A stretch of DNA of 64,000 nt from Acinetobacter brisouii (GTDB taxonomy: Bacteria > Pseudomonadota > Gammaproteobacteria > Pseudomonadales > Moraxellaceae), in the NCBI RefSeq assembly GCF_008993995.1, contig NZ_BKNN01000006.1:1-64000 (forward strand), in the 5' to 3' direction. Numbering within the stretch: position 1 is the first letter of the stretch; the number at the start of each line of letters is the position of its first letter. The notes under the pieces were generated by a model. That model made no database searches. It saw nothing but the letters and a program-made list of their open reading frames with translations, and was not told the origin of the DNA. This document shows, one piece after another, positions 48,006 through 58,268 of the stretch. A program made the position numbers and the translations under genes.

Positions 48006-49399
48006 CTATGAATGTTCAGGCAGTTGTTGCACATCCACTTCATTCAAAAGTTGTTGATTTTCCTCACTCAGTTCACGCTGTTTTTTGGTTACCAAGAAAT
48101 ACACATAACCCACTATCACAAACCCGACAAAAATCGCGCCAATTGTCCCGTTGTAGTAGAACATCGCCACAAAACACACCACTGCAATCACTAAAGCAAT
48201 CCCTGGAATAATTGGATAACCGGGTGCCATAAATGAACGGTTCAAGTTCGGTTCAGAACGGCGAAGCTTGAACAAGCTGAGCATACTCATGATGTACATC
48301 AGCAATGCACCGAAACATGCCATAGTGACAATCGCAGCCGTTAAGCTCATGCCTTGAATATTAATGATATTATCACTAAAGATGGCAGCGATTCCGACCA
48401 CACCACCCGCAATAATCGCACGATGCGGTGTATTGAATCGAGAAAGTTTTGCCAAGCTTTTTGGTAAAAACCCTGCACGACCCAAAGCAAAGATTTGACG
48501 TGAATATCCTAAAATAATACCGTGGAAACTTGCCACCAAACCAAACAGACCAATCCACACCAACATATGCATCCAAGATGAATTGTTGCCAACAACTGCT
48601 TTCATCGCTTGTGGTAATGGATCATTAATATTCGACAGTTTGCTCCAGTCACCTACACCGCCTGCAAAAATCATCACCAAGAAAGCTAAAACCACCAGTG
48701 TCAAAATCCCTGTGATATAGGCACGTGGAATGGTACGTTTCGGATCTTTGGCTTCTTCGGCTGCCATCGCTGCGCCTTCAATTGCCAAGAAGAACCAGAT
48801 CGCAAATGGAATAGCTGCAAAATACCTGACATTGCAGTCCCGCTAAAATGATTTGAACCCGCCCAACCATTCAGCACAAAATTTGAAAAACTAAAGCCTG
48901 GTTGTACTACCCCAATAAACACCAGTAGTTCAATCACCGCCAAAACAGTCACAATGAGTTCAAAAGTAGTAGCGATCTGTACCCCCACAATATTGAGTCC
49001 CATAAAGACAACATAGGCACCGAGTGCAATCATTTTAGGATTGATATCTGGAAATTGCACATTGAGATAGGCTCCAATCGCCATCGCAATTGCAGGTGGT
49101 GCAAAGACAAATTCGATTAATGTGGCAATTCCTGCAAGGAATCCCCCTGTTTCGCCAAAGGCTTTGCGACTATAAGCAAAAGGCCCGCCTGCATGTGGAA
49201 TCGCAGTGGTTAACTCAGTAAAACTAAAAATAAAACAGGTATACATGGTCGCAACGATGAGCGTTGTGACTAAAAAGCCCAGTGTACCCGCGACTCCCCA
49301 ACCGTAACTCCAGCCGAAATACTCGCCTGAAATCACGAGTCCAACGGCAATCCCCCACAAATGAAAGGTTCCTAGTGTTGGTTTTAGCTGATGACTCAT
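48006..49399 (-). pseudogene. eat: Ethanolamine-type permease, frameshifted
   Basis: An APC-superfamily amino-acid/ethanolamine permease of about 464 residues, split in two frames. The N-terminal part (49399 down to about 48820) opens with LGTFHLWGIAVGLVISGEYFGW, typical of ethanolamine permeases. The C-terminal part continues with EGAAMAAEEAKDPKRTIPRAYI. Joining the frames needs one extra T in the run at 48819-48822; then FAAIPFAIWFFLAIEG reads straight across. Everything else is intact, so the break is either recent or a sequencing error in a short homopolymer. GAGAGGAG precedes the start. It is divergent from the kinase gene, with which it probably worked. Confidence 0.85.
48819..48822 (-). 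other. Frameshift site in the permease
   Basis: Four A on the plus strand (four T in the gene) where five would keep the frame. Upstream the frame reads AMSGI; downstream, after the shift, it reads AAIPFAIWFF. Confidence 0.8.
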
Positions 49400-49528
49400 T
49401 GCAGCACTCCTCTCAACAGAAGAATAGAAATTGTTTGATGCAACACCCCTGTTGCACGTCCTTGTTTAGATAATGCGTCGGGCAACAAGCAGAAAACTTG
49501 ACTTTAAATGACGAGTTTTATTGGTTTA

Positions 49529-49543
49529 TTGTCAAGTCGACAA
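49529..49543. promoter_or_regulatory. Candidate operator upstream of the kinase
   Basis: TTGTC-AAGTC-GACAA is a perfect 5-bp inverted repeat with a 5-bp spacer in the 235-bp gap between the permease and the kinase. It could bind the local AraC or DeoR regulator. Short repeats like this also arise by chance. Confidence 0.3.
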
Positions 49544-49634
49544 AAATCAATCTCGCATACGCTGTATACAAATCATGGAAATCTTCCCATGCCACATTCA
49601 ACATGACATGGTGAACAGACGAGGTCAGCACGGT

Positions 49635-50645
49635 ATGAATCACGTAGAACAAAACGAATATTTAGATGCAAATACGCTCCTAATGCTTGCTGAACAAGCA
49701 ATTTTGCAATATCCAAAAGCCTACCAAGGACAGGTCAAACTGCTTTGCCAATCTGAAAATGCGACTTTTTTAGTGCGTACCGATAAAGCCCGCTATGCTT
49801 TACGCATTCATCGCCCGAACTATCACAGCAAACAAGATATTGAGAGCGAATTACACTGGCTTGATGCACTCACCGAAAGCGGAATTGCTGTACCTCAAGC
49901 CATTTTGAGTGAGCACGGCGAACGCGTGCTGACACTGGCATTAAGCGATGGCACAACCCGTTATGCCGCCCTGTTTAACTGGGTTGAAGGCGATATGCCA
50001 ACCACAGAAGTCGATCCGACTGCGTTTCAGCAACTTGGACAAATCACGGCGAAACTACACCGCCACAGCAAAACTTGGCAAATGCCTGACAGTTTCCAAC
50101 GCATTATCTGGAATCACGACACCATGCTCGGTGCAGAAGGTCACTGGGGCGACTGGCGCAATGCGCCGTATTTAAAAAAATCGGATCACGAGATTATTGA
50201 AGAAGCTGTAGCACGTATCGGCAGTGACCTAAGTACGTTTGGGCAATCTGCTGATCGTTATGGTCTGATTCATGCTGACTTACGCCTAACCAACCTCCTG
50301 CTGCAAAATGACCGTATCGGCGTAATTGACTTTGATGACTGTGGCATGAGCTGGTTTATGCACGACTTGGCGGCTGCGATTAGTTTTAATGAACATCATG
50401 CTGCTGCACCAGAATGGGTAGACAACTGGATTGAAGGTTATGAGCGTGAAGCCCATATCAGCAATGAAGAATATGCACTGATTCCAACATTTATTATGCA
50501 ACGTCGTATTCAGATGATGGCGTGGGTTGGTTCACATGCACAAACCGAAATGGCACTCAGTTTAGGTACCGATTGGGCAGATCACACCGTTCGCCTGTGC
50601 AAAAAATATATGAACCATCAACAACTGCCTGTTGGTGCTGCATAA
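49635..50645 (+). CDS. APH-family small-molecule kinase (amino-alcohol kinase candidate)
   Basis: A 336-residue aminoglycoside phosphotransferase/choline kinase-fold enzyme. The N-lobe has ENATFLVRTDKARYALRIHRP (ATP lysine region). The catalytic loop is IHADLRLTNLLL (HxDxxxxN), and the metal-binding IDFDDCG follows. The relatives that come to mind are SrkA/homoserine kinase II and hydroxylysine kinase (HYKK) rather than resistance enzymes. The start at 49635 has GAGG ten bases upstream; the frame reaches back to 49521 without a family-like sequence. The neighbouring phospho-lyase-like PLP enzyme and ethanolamine-type permease suggest the substrate is an amino alcohol such as ethanolamine, or hydroxylysine. 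This is inferred. Confidence 0.8.
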   Translation: MNHVEQNEYLDANTLLMLAEQAILQYPKAYQGQVKLLCQSENATFLVRTDKARYALRIHRPNYHSKQDIESELHWLDALTESGIAVPQAILSEHGERVLTLALSDGTTRYAALFNWVEGDMPTTEVDPTAFQQLGQITAKLHRHSKTWQMPDSFQRIIWNHDTMLGAEGHWGDWRNAPYLKKSDHEIIEEAVARIGSDLSTFGQSADRYGLIHADLRLTNLLLQNDRIGVIDFDDCGMSWFMHDLAAAISFNEHHAAAPEWVDNWIEGYEREAHISNEEYALIPTFIMQRRIQMMAWVGSHAQTEMALSLGTDWADHTVRLCKKYMNHQQLPVGAA

Positions 50646-50878
50646 ATCTTGTTGAATGAAACTTCTACCATCAAGCCTTTATTTTTCCTTGTGGGAGAAA
50701 TGTAAAGCAGGTGTCAACAAGGATGAAAGAAGTCTGTTATATTTTCATATTGAATATTTAATCACCACGGACAGGTGATTCCCCTTTTAAGCAAATGCAT
50801 GCCACTGCCATTTCAGGATTCCTCAGTTGGTATGCATTTTGCTTAATCTAATGAATATGTGATATATGGAGATTTCAT

Positions 50879-51925
50879 ATGATTCAGATGCGTCACATCG
50901 CCAGTTCTTCGCAACTTTTTCAGTCTAATATGGGTAATCAAGGCGTGTTGTCGGCTGCGGCATCAGGTTTGAGCGACTTTATTGTGCAAAAAGGTGCCGA
51001 TGTCGACCGTGTCTTTGGTATCAGTGGAATCAATCCTGAGTTACTCTCAAGCCCGACATTAAGCTTGCAACTTCCTAATTATTGTAAAGTTTTAGAACAA
51101 GCCGCTCACATTTCAGGCTGTGACAACTTTGGTTTGCACTATGGGCAACAGTTTCAACCCAAAGAACTGGGGTTAATTGGTTATATTGGTCTGTGCTCTG
51201 CTACACTAGAAACTGCACTGCGCAATATGGTGAGCTATTTTCACCTGCATCAGAAAGATACTTTAACCCGCATGGTCGAACAGCAAGATTGCTGGCGACT
51301 GGACTATCAAGTCCAACATGGTGCAATTTTAACACGTCGCCAAGACGCTGAACTGACCATTGGCATGTTTATGAATGTGATTCGTGGCGTATTGGGTTCA
51401 CATTATTCACCCCGTGAAATTCACTTTGAGCATACCCGCCCAGAATACTGGCAAGAACACAGCAAGTTGTTTAATTCAACCGTGTATTTTGATCAGCCAT
51501 TTAACTCGATTGTGATTCCAAAAAAAGATTTAATGCGTGATATGCCAAGTAGCGACCCTCTGCTACTGACCATGATGCAAGATACCTTGCAACTCCTCAA
51601 CCAGTCCAATACCACACAAGGTTTAAGCGATCAGGTTCGTTCACAGATTCAACTGGCACTGAGCGAAGGTGAACCCAATTTGGAACATATCGCGGATGAT
51701 TTGGGAATGTCGAGCTGTTCCCTAACCCGTCGCCTAAAATCGGAAGGCATGACCTTCACATCACTGGTCGATGGTGTGCGCTGTGAGCTTGCTGAACATT
51801 ATATGAAACAGAAAAATATCCCGATTTCTGAAATGGCATTTTTACTGGGTTATTCAGAAGTCAGTGCTTTTTCGCGTGCATTTAAACGCTGGTTTGGGAT
51901 TAACCCAAGACAGTGGCGGAATTAA
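50879..51925 (+). CDS. AraC family regulator, OruR-like
   Basis: A 348-residue transcription factor. The N-terminal Arabinose_bd-type domain (PF12625-like, about 25-215) includes LGLIGYIGLCSATLETALRNMVSYFHLHQ. The C-terminal AraC/XylS DNA-binding domain has ADDLGMSSCSLTRRLKSEGMTF and PISEMAFLLGYSEVSAFSRAFKRWFGINPRQWR. That layout is shared with OruR/ArgR-like regulators of ornithine and amine use. It lies between the kinase and the class-III PLP enzyme and is likely an activator of this cassette. Confidence 0.88.
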   Translation: MIQMRHIASSSQLFQSNMGNQGVLSAAASGLSDFIVQKGADVDRVFGISGINPELLSSPTLSLQLPNYCKVLEQAAHISGCDNFGLHYGQQFQPKELGLIGYIGLCSATLETALRNMVSYFHLHQKDTLTRMVEQQDCWRLDYQVQHGAILTRRQDAELTIGMFMNVIRGVLGSHYSPREIHFEHTRPEYWQEHSKLFNSTVYFDQPFNSIVIPKKDLMRDMPSSDPLLLTMMQDTLQLLNQSNTTQGLSDQVRSQIQLALSEGEPNLEHIADDLGMSSCSLTRRLKSEGMTFTSLVDGVRCELAEHYMKQKNIPISEMAFLLGYSEVSAFSRAFKRWFGINPRQWRN

Positions 51926-52025
51926 TGTTAGACTTCAAAATACAATTCTAAAAGCATTACCCCCTTTATATGGCAAACCGCATCCGCAAGATCGTGATGA
52001 AAATGTCGAACTAGAAACATCCTAA
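51926..52025 (+). other. Possible C-terminal gene remnant after the AraC gene
   Basis: A frame that ends at TAA 52023-52025 reads NTILKALPPLYGKPHPQDRD and then ENVELETS. It is protein-like, but has no start of its own and no identified family. It may be the tail of a deleted gene, or chance. Confidence 0.2.
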
Positions 52026-52039
52026 ATTTCTATCACCGA

Positions 52040-52084
52040 GCCTTACATCCTTCTCGCTTTGGGAGAAGGCTAAGATGAGGGTAT
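52040..52084. repeat. Dispersed intergenic repeat (REP-like)
   Basis: The segment around CCTTCTCGCTTTGGGAGAAGG (52049-52069, 7-bp stem, 7-nt loop), followed by CTAAGATGAGGGT, resembles a short repeat that I recall from many intergenic regions of Acinetobacter and some other proteobacteria. Only one copy lies in this window, so the repeat nature is from memory, not shown here. Confidence 0.45.
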
Positions 52085-52106
52085 ATAGTGATAAAAGAAA
52101 CCGCAT

Positions 52107-52139
52107 AAAAAAAGCCCCATCTGCTGATCGGGCTTTTTT
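52107..52139. terminator. Terminator of the class-III aminotransferase
   Basis: AAAAAGCCC / GGGCTTTTT with a 13-nt loop lies between the convergent AraC-side region and the aminotransferase, with T runs on both strands. Confidence 0.75.
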
Positions 52140-52159
52140 GCAATGAGATGTTTTAGAGT

Positions 52160-53503
52160 TTAGCCTTTGAGTTTAGTAATCGCTTGATCCAGCGCATTCA
52201 CCAACCAGTCAATGTCATGCGCTTGGAATGCTAACGGTGGACGAAGTTTCAAGACATTGCCATAAGGCCCTGCCACTGAAGTCAATACACGATGCGTATT
52301 ACGCAATTCTTCAATCAAATCGAGTGCTAACGCTTTATCAGGCTTTTTGCTGTCACGGTCTTTAACCAGTTCAAAACCGATAAACAGACCTGCACCGCGC
52401 ACATCACCCACGCATTCGTGTTTATCCATCAGTTTTGCCAGTTCAGCCTGTAACAATGCACCGACTTTCTTACTATGCGCTTGCAATTCTTCTTCCTGAA
52501 TCACTTTCAATACTGCTTGTGCCGCAGCCATCGACACAGGGTTACCACCAAAGGTATTGAAATATGGAATCTGGTCACTAAATGCCGCCAAAACATCGCC
52601 TTTTGCCAACAAACCAGACACAGGAATACCATTCCCCATAGGTTTACCCGTAGTAATCACATCAGGAACAATCCCGTGGCGCGCAAAGCCCCAGAACGCA
52701 TCGCCTGTACGCGCAAAACCAGGTTGTACTTCATCGGCAATAAAAATCCCGCCATTGGCATGCACGACATCTACTGCTTTTTTCAAGAAGCCGACTGGGT
52801 TTGGCATCACGCCATCTGATGAGAAAATCGAATCTGCAAGGAAGCCCGCAAATTTAATACCGTGTGCTTTCATATCATCAATTTGTTGTTGGATTTGTGC
52901 AGCAAACCAGTCGCCTAAATCTTCAGTTTGAATACGGTAATAATCAGGCGCAGGCACTAAGCGTGTGGTTGCATCCAAAGCTTGACCTGTACCTAGTGCA
53001 GGTGAACAGCCAGACGTTAAACTGCTGGTGCCATGATAGGCTTCTTGCGACACAATAATCCCTGTACCACCGCTGTATTCACGCGCAATACGAATCGCCA
53101 AGTCATTGGCTTCTGAACCTGTACACATATACATGGCGCGATCGACTTCGCTCGGAACCGTTTTAAGCAACTCTTCAGTGTAATCCAGAATATTTTCATG
53201 CAAATAACGCGTGTGAGTATTGAGCATTTTCATTTGGGCATTGACTGCTTCAATCACCGCAGGGTGACAGTGCCCAATGCTCGCCACATTGTTATACACA
53301 TCCAAATACTGGTTGCCCGCAGCATCCCACAAATACTGCCCTTCACCGCGAACCAAATGCACAGGGTTACGGTAAAACAGACGATATGAATCACCTAGAA
53401 TTTTGCTGCGTTTATCCGTGAGTTTACGTGTTTCTGTATCGAGAGCATCCGCATGTTCAGCACGGAAGCTGTTGGTGTCCATAATCGTTGAGCGTGTATT
53501 CAT
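52160..53503 (-). CDS. Class-III PLP enzyme, AGXT2L-like phospho-lyase/aminotransferase
   Basis: A 447-residue fold-type-I PLP enzyme. AGGAGAATACGC before 53503 fixes the start MNTRSTIMDTNS; the longer frame is spurious. Motifs are CTGSEANDLAIRIAREY, FIADEVQPGFARTGD and the Schiff-base lysine in VITTGKPMGNGIPVSG. YNNVASIGHCHPAVIEAV, LNTHTRYLHENILDY and PYFNTFGGNPVS follow human ETNPPL/PHYKPL closely. Those enzymes release phosphate and ammonia from phosphoethanolamine or 5-phosphohydroxylysine rather than transaminate. A kinase two genes away fits this. Ordinary omega-aminotransferase activity remains possible. Confidence 0.85.
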   Translation of the reverse strand: MNTRSTIMDTNSFRAEHADALDTETRKLTDKRSKILGDSYRLFYRNPVHLVRGEGQYLWDAAGNQYLDVYNNVASIGHCHPAVIEAVNAQMKMLNTHTRYLHENILDYTEELLKTVPSEVDRAMYMCTGSEANDLAIRIAREYSGGTGIIVSQEAYHGTSSLTSGCSPALGTGQALDATTRLVPAPDYYRIQTEDLGDWFAAQIQQQIDDMKAHGIKFAGFLADSIFSSDGVMPNPVGFLKKAVDVVHANGGIFIADEVQPGFARTGDAFWGFARHGIVPDVITTGKPMGNGIPVSGLLAKGDVLAAFSDQIPYFNTFGGNPVSMAAAQAVLKVIQEEELQAHSKKVGALLQAELAKLMDKHECVGDVRGAGLFIGFELVKDRDSKKPDKALALDLIEELRNTHRVLTSVAGPYGNVLKLRPPLAFQAHDIDWLVNALDQAITKLKG

Positions 53504-53688
53504 GCGTATTCTCCTGAAACCTGTTTCATACTGACTGAGGTTAATTTTTCTGCATGTTTTGATCATAATCCGCTTTTTTTTAAAATGCAATAAAATACAC
53601 AAATACTTTTTTATACACATTTAGGCTCGATTTTCGCTCCAATACTCAGTAAGATGAACCCTAGAAAAAATCATGATTGAGAACAGGC

Positions 53689-54465
53689 ATGTTGCAGCAA
53701 GAACGCTTACACCGAATTCAGGCGCTCCTGAAAAAAATACAACGCATCAGCACGGAACGCGTGATGCAAGAGCTGGATATTTCTCGGGAAACTGCACGAC
53801 GTGACATTATTGAACTGGAAGCTCTAGGGGTTGCCAAACGTGTACATGGCGGAATTGTGGCGGTGGATAGTGTTGCCGTTGAAGCACCACTCAATGTACG
53901 TCATACCCAAATGGCCAAAGAAAAACGTGCCATTGCCCGAGCTGCACTACAACATTTACACACAGGGCAAACCATCTTTTTAGATGCAGGTAGCACCACT
54001 TCAATTTTGGCGGAAGAATTACGAACGCTGTCAGGACTGACCATCATCACCAACAGTCTACAAGCCGTTTTCAATCTCACCATTGGTTATGAACATGAAG
54101 CGCCCCCCCATGAAATTATTTTACTGGGTGGACGGGTACAGCAGCGCCCACAAACCCAAGGCGATTTGGTGATTTCTGAGATTTATCGTTATCAAGCCGA
54201 TGTAGCTTTACTCTCACCCGTTGGAATTGATCCGCAACACGGCGCAAGCAGTTTTTATAGTGAAGAAGCCAATATTGCTCAAGCCATGGTCAAGCAAGCG
54301 AAGCAAACCTTTATTTTGGCAGATCAGAGTAAACTCGGTATTGTCAGTCGCGTACGCTATGCACAAAGCCATGAAGTTTCGATGCTGATTAGCAATCAGG
54401 AAGCCAAATCAGAAATTGATCTTGCTATTTACCAACAACATTTTCAGCATGTGATTTTGGCTTAA
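53689..54465 (+). CDS. DeoR family transcriptional regulator
   Basis: A 258-residue sugar-phosphate-type repressor. The N-terminal DeoR helix-turn-helix is RISTERVMQELDISRETARRDIIELEALGVAKRVHGGIV. The C-terminal DeoRC effector domain contains FLDAGSTTSILAEEL, TIITNSL and QTFILADQSKLG. DeoRC domains sense phosphorylated ligands. That fits a neighbour pathway with a phosphorylated intermediate. It is divergent from the class-III PLP enzyme (185 bp). An in-frame TTG four codons upstream is an alternative start. The stop overlaps the convergent cyclase by four bases. Confidence 0.9.
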   Translation: MLQQERLHRIQALLKKIQRISTERVMQELDISRETARRDIIELEALGVAKRVHGGIVAVDSVAVEAPLNVRHTQMAKEKRAIARAALQHLHTGQTIFLDAGSTTSILAEELRTLSGLTIITNSLQAVFNLTIGYEHEAPPHEIILLGGRVQQRPQTQGDLVISEIYRYQADVALLSPVGIDPQHGASSFYSEEANIAQAMVKQAKQTFILADQSKLGIVSRVRYAQSHEVSMLISNQEAKSEIDLAIYQQHFQHVILA

Positions 54466-55919
54466 TGATTGGCAAACAAAACTTTTTTAGCATAAAAACG
54501 TTTCTTTTCCACATACATCTGATCATCAGCACGCTTAAGCACATCTTCAAGGCTTTCATACGGTTCACTGGTGGCTGTACCAATTGCGACACTGATCGAT
54601 AGACCCGCATGATATTGATTATCCAAATGAAAAAGTTCTTTTAGCGTAATAATCAGTTTTGCAGCCGTGCTTTGATCAGCATGCGGTAAAAGTACAATAA
54701 ACTCATCTCCACCAATGCGTGAACCTGAATATGGTGGGTTTACAACCTGCTTCACGATCTCACCTGTGCGACGTAAAACATCATCTCCAGCATCGTGCCC
54801 GAACTCATCATTAACACCTTTTAGTGCATTTAGATCGAGATAAATCATTGAAACAGGAAATATTTTTTGACGAGCAAGTCGCTTAAGTTCTTCATGAAAA
54901 AATGCCCGATTATAAAGTTTAGTCAGCACATCATGTTTGCCCAAATACTCCAAATATGACTCGGCTTTTTTACGTGCGGTAATATCAGTCATCGCCAGTT
55001 GCACCATCGACCAGTCATGTTCATAACTTGGAAAAATCGAAAATTGCAGCAACACATGCCGCTCTGAACCATCGAGTGCGTAGTTCACTACTTCACGTTG
55101 ATGGAACAGATTTCCTTCCCAAAGCTCCATCAGTTGCTCACGAAATGAATTGAGCATTTCTGGGCCACCTAACACTTTGTCGATATTTTCCAGTAAAGCA
55201 TGGCGATTAGGCGCAAGAAATAAGTCCAATGTTTTCTGGTTAACGTCAAGCACCCGAATACTGGCAATACTATCCCGAATAAATTCAGGATGTACATCTA
55301 AAAAGGTACGCAGGTCTTCAATACCTATTTTTCGTAAATGATCCAACTTATGTTTGATTTCACTGAAGTCCTCAACCCACAAGGCTGCTGGTGAATAGAT
55401 AAATCGCCCTTCTGCCAAAGCACGATTTTTAAATTCTTGCCGACGAGCATTTTGATACGCAGTGATGTCTTCCGTCGTCACCAAAATACGGCTTAAATCA
55501 TGCTCAGCATCAGGTAAAATTTGCCCACGGAGTTGAATATCAATCCGCTTTCCTGTAATGGAATAATTCACCTGTTCACTGGCAAATTGTAATTCCCCAT
55601 TCCACACTGCAACCAGTCCATCAATTTGTAGGTTATACATTTCATCACGAAAGATATCGGGCAAATGTGCAATTAAATGTGCTAAATCTCGTGCCTCAAA
55701 TAAAGTCAGCGTTGCCTGATTGACATCTAAAATTCGGATTTTTTCCACACATTGCCGTACATGCTGTAAATCTTCTGATAAGAATTCACGCAAATCGGTG
55801 ATGCCTTGCGCTCGCCACTCTCCAAACAAATGCCCAATTTCGCTCCAGTCCTCAATCCACAACGCAATCGGAGCAAGCTGGAAGATATGAAATGAATGGG
55901 TGGCATCAATTTGTTGCAT
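54462..55919 (-). CDS. Diguanylate cyclase with duplicated PAS-like sensor
   Basis: A 485-residue protein without membrane segments, so a cytoplasmic cyclase making c-di-GMP from two GTP. The N-terminal half is an internal duplication: residues about 17-158 and 177-316 share ALWIEDWSEI/ALWVEDFSEI, IRILDVNQ/IRVLDVNQ and a closing DIT. Both are PAS-like. The GGDEF domain (about 325-485) has YLDLNALKGVNDEFGHDAGDDVL and SRIGGDEFIVLL at 401-410. The inhibitory RxxD site before GGDEF is missing, so product inhibition of the usual kind is unlikely. It could influence the pga locus through c-di-GMP, but that is speculation. Confidence 0.93.
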   Translation of the reverse strand: MQQIDATHSFHIFQLAPIALWIEDWSEIGHLFGEWRAQGITDLREFLSEDLQHVRQCVEKIRILDVNQATLTLFEARDLAHLIAHLPDIFRDEMYNLQIDGLVAVWNGELQFASEQVNYSITGKRIDIQLRGQILPDAEHDLSRILVTTEDITAYQNARRQEFKNRALAEGRFIYSPAALWVEDFSEIKHKLDHLRKIGIEDLRTFLDVHPEFIRDSIASIRVLDVNQKTLDLFLAPNRHALLENIDKVLGGPEMLNSFREQLMELWEGNLFHQREVVNYALDGSERHVLLQFSIFPSYEHDWSMVQLAMTDITARKKAESYLEYLGKHDVLTKLYNRAFFHEELKRLARQKIFPVSMIYLDLNALKGVNDEFGHDAGDDVLRRTGEIVKQVVNPPYSGSRIGGDEFIVLLPHADQSTAAKLIITLKELFHLDNQYHAGLSISVAIGTATSEPYESLEDVLKRADDQMYVEKKRFYAKKVLFANH

Positions 55920-56062
55920 CGTTCATCCTTATTGTTATAAATGTGAAATGTGTTAGGTTATTCTGTGTAATAGCACAATCATAACTTGAATAAACACAAA
56001 AACTTGGATTTAAATGTAAAAATTATTCAAAAAAAAATCACGCAGGAGCGTGATTTATAAAA

Positions 56063-56139
56063 TGGTGGCTATGACGAGACTTGAACTTGTGACCCCCGCA
56101 TTATGAGTGCGGTGCTCTAACCAACTGAGCTACATAGCC
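56063..56139 (-). tRNA. tRNA-Met (CAT), elongator type
   Basis: Minus-strand sequence starts GGCTATGTAGCTCAGTTGG and ends TCATAGCCACCA, folding to a full cloverleaf of 77 nt with encoded CCA. The anticodon loop CTCATAA places CAT at 56103-56105. Acceptor pairing GGCTATG/CATAGCC is perfect, including the first base pair, so this is an elongator and not an initiator. A tRNA-Ile2 with a modified CAT anticodon is the only alternative; the body favours Met. Confidence 0.93.
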
Positions 56140-56205
56140 GAAAACTGTGCGCGCATTATCTTTATTTTTTGTAACAGCGTCAAGCTTTTTTTCAAAAAAT
56201 TTGGA

Positions 56206-56557
<352 letters not shown>

Positions 56558-56564
56558 GGCGCGT

Positions 56565-56570
56565 ATAGTA
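56565..56570 (-). promoter_or_regulatory. -10 element of rnpB
   Basis: TACTAT on the minus strand ends seven bases before the first base of rnpB, the right spacing for a start point. No clear -35 is seen 17 bp further upstream, which would lie in or next to the end of the ferredoxin gene. Confidence 0.5.
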
Positions 56571-56577
56571 GCAAATC

Positions 56578-56847
56578 TTATTCAGAATTGCTTGCGTTTT
56601 TTTGAGCAGTTAGTCGTTCATACTTTTCCATGAGCTGTTCTTGCGTTTCTGCATGATTCGGATCGAGTGGAATACAGTCAACTGGGCAGAACAGCTGACA
56701 CTGTGGCTTGTCATGATGTCCCACGCATTCAGTGCATAAATCGGGGTTAATTTCATAAATCAGCTCCCCAAAGTAAATTGCTTCATTGGGGCAAACTGGT
56801 TCACAAACATCACAGTTAATACATTCTTCGGTAATATATAAAGACAC
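56578..56847 (-). CDS. YfhL-type 2x[4Fe-4S] ferredoxin
   Basis: A small soluble electron carrier of 89 residues from a GTG start. SLYITEECINCDVCEPVCPNEA holds the first CxxCxxCxxxC cluster; CTECVGHHDKPQCQLFCPVDCIP is the second, with the extended spacing typical of YfhL/Alvin ferredoxins. The GTG at 56847 lies one base past the coaD stop and is preceded by AAGGTTGG inside the end of coaD. Translation is therefore probably coupled to coaD. The longer TTG frame to 56904 has no family support. Confidence 0.9.
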   Translation of the reverse strand: MSLYITEECINCDVCEPVCPNEAIYFGELIYEINPDLCTECVGHHDKPQCQLFCPVDCIPLDPNHAETQEQLMEKYERLTAQKNASNSE

Positions 56848-56848
56848 T

Positions 56849-57962
<1,114 letters not shown>

Positions 57963-58268
57963 ATCACCGCGCATGTCGATTAAAGCGAGATTTGATATCT
58001 CGCTTTTTTATGCTTGTTATCTAGCCATATCATTAAAATTTTAGCTCAATTTGTGGATTATTTAGCATTTTTCATGCAAACATGCACTCAAACCCATAGA
58101 GAGATTTTTATATAAAAATATAAATATCAAATATTTAAAAATTTAAATTCCATAAATTTAGTTTTTCAAAATTTTTATGCAATTTTTCGGATAAGGTTTG
58201 CAAGAAGCCTTATTTCTCAAGCTGTTCTTTTCTGATTAGGGTGTGGCTATGTCATTGAGGGGCTTGCC
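57963..58268. other. smpB-organosulfur operon intergenic region
   Basis: A 306-bp gap containing the smpB terminator and then a very AT-rich stretch (58060-58190). Near 58190-58220 the sequence ATAAGG-N11-CCTTAT forms an inverted repeat before the operon. It could be a regulator site for sulfur control, but it does not clearly match a known CysB or SfnR site. No promoter can be named with confidence. Confidence 0.45.
57982..58009 (+). terminator. Terminator of smpB
   Basis: AAAGCGAGAT / ATCTCGCTTT, a perfect 10-bp stem with a 5-nt loop, is followed by T, 19 bp after the stop. Confidence 0.88.

Noticed and set aside
49635-50645. Aminoglycoside resistance enzyme
   Set aside because: The APH fold is present, but sequence context and neighbours point to a metabolic kinase of the SrkA/HYKK kind.
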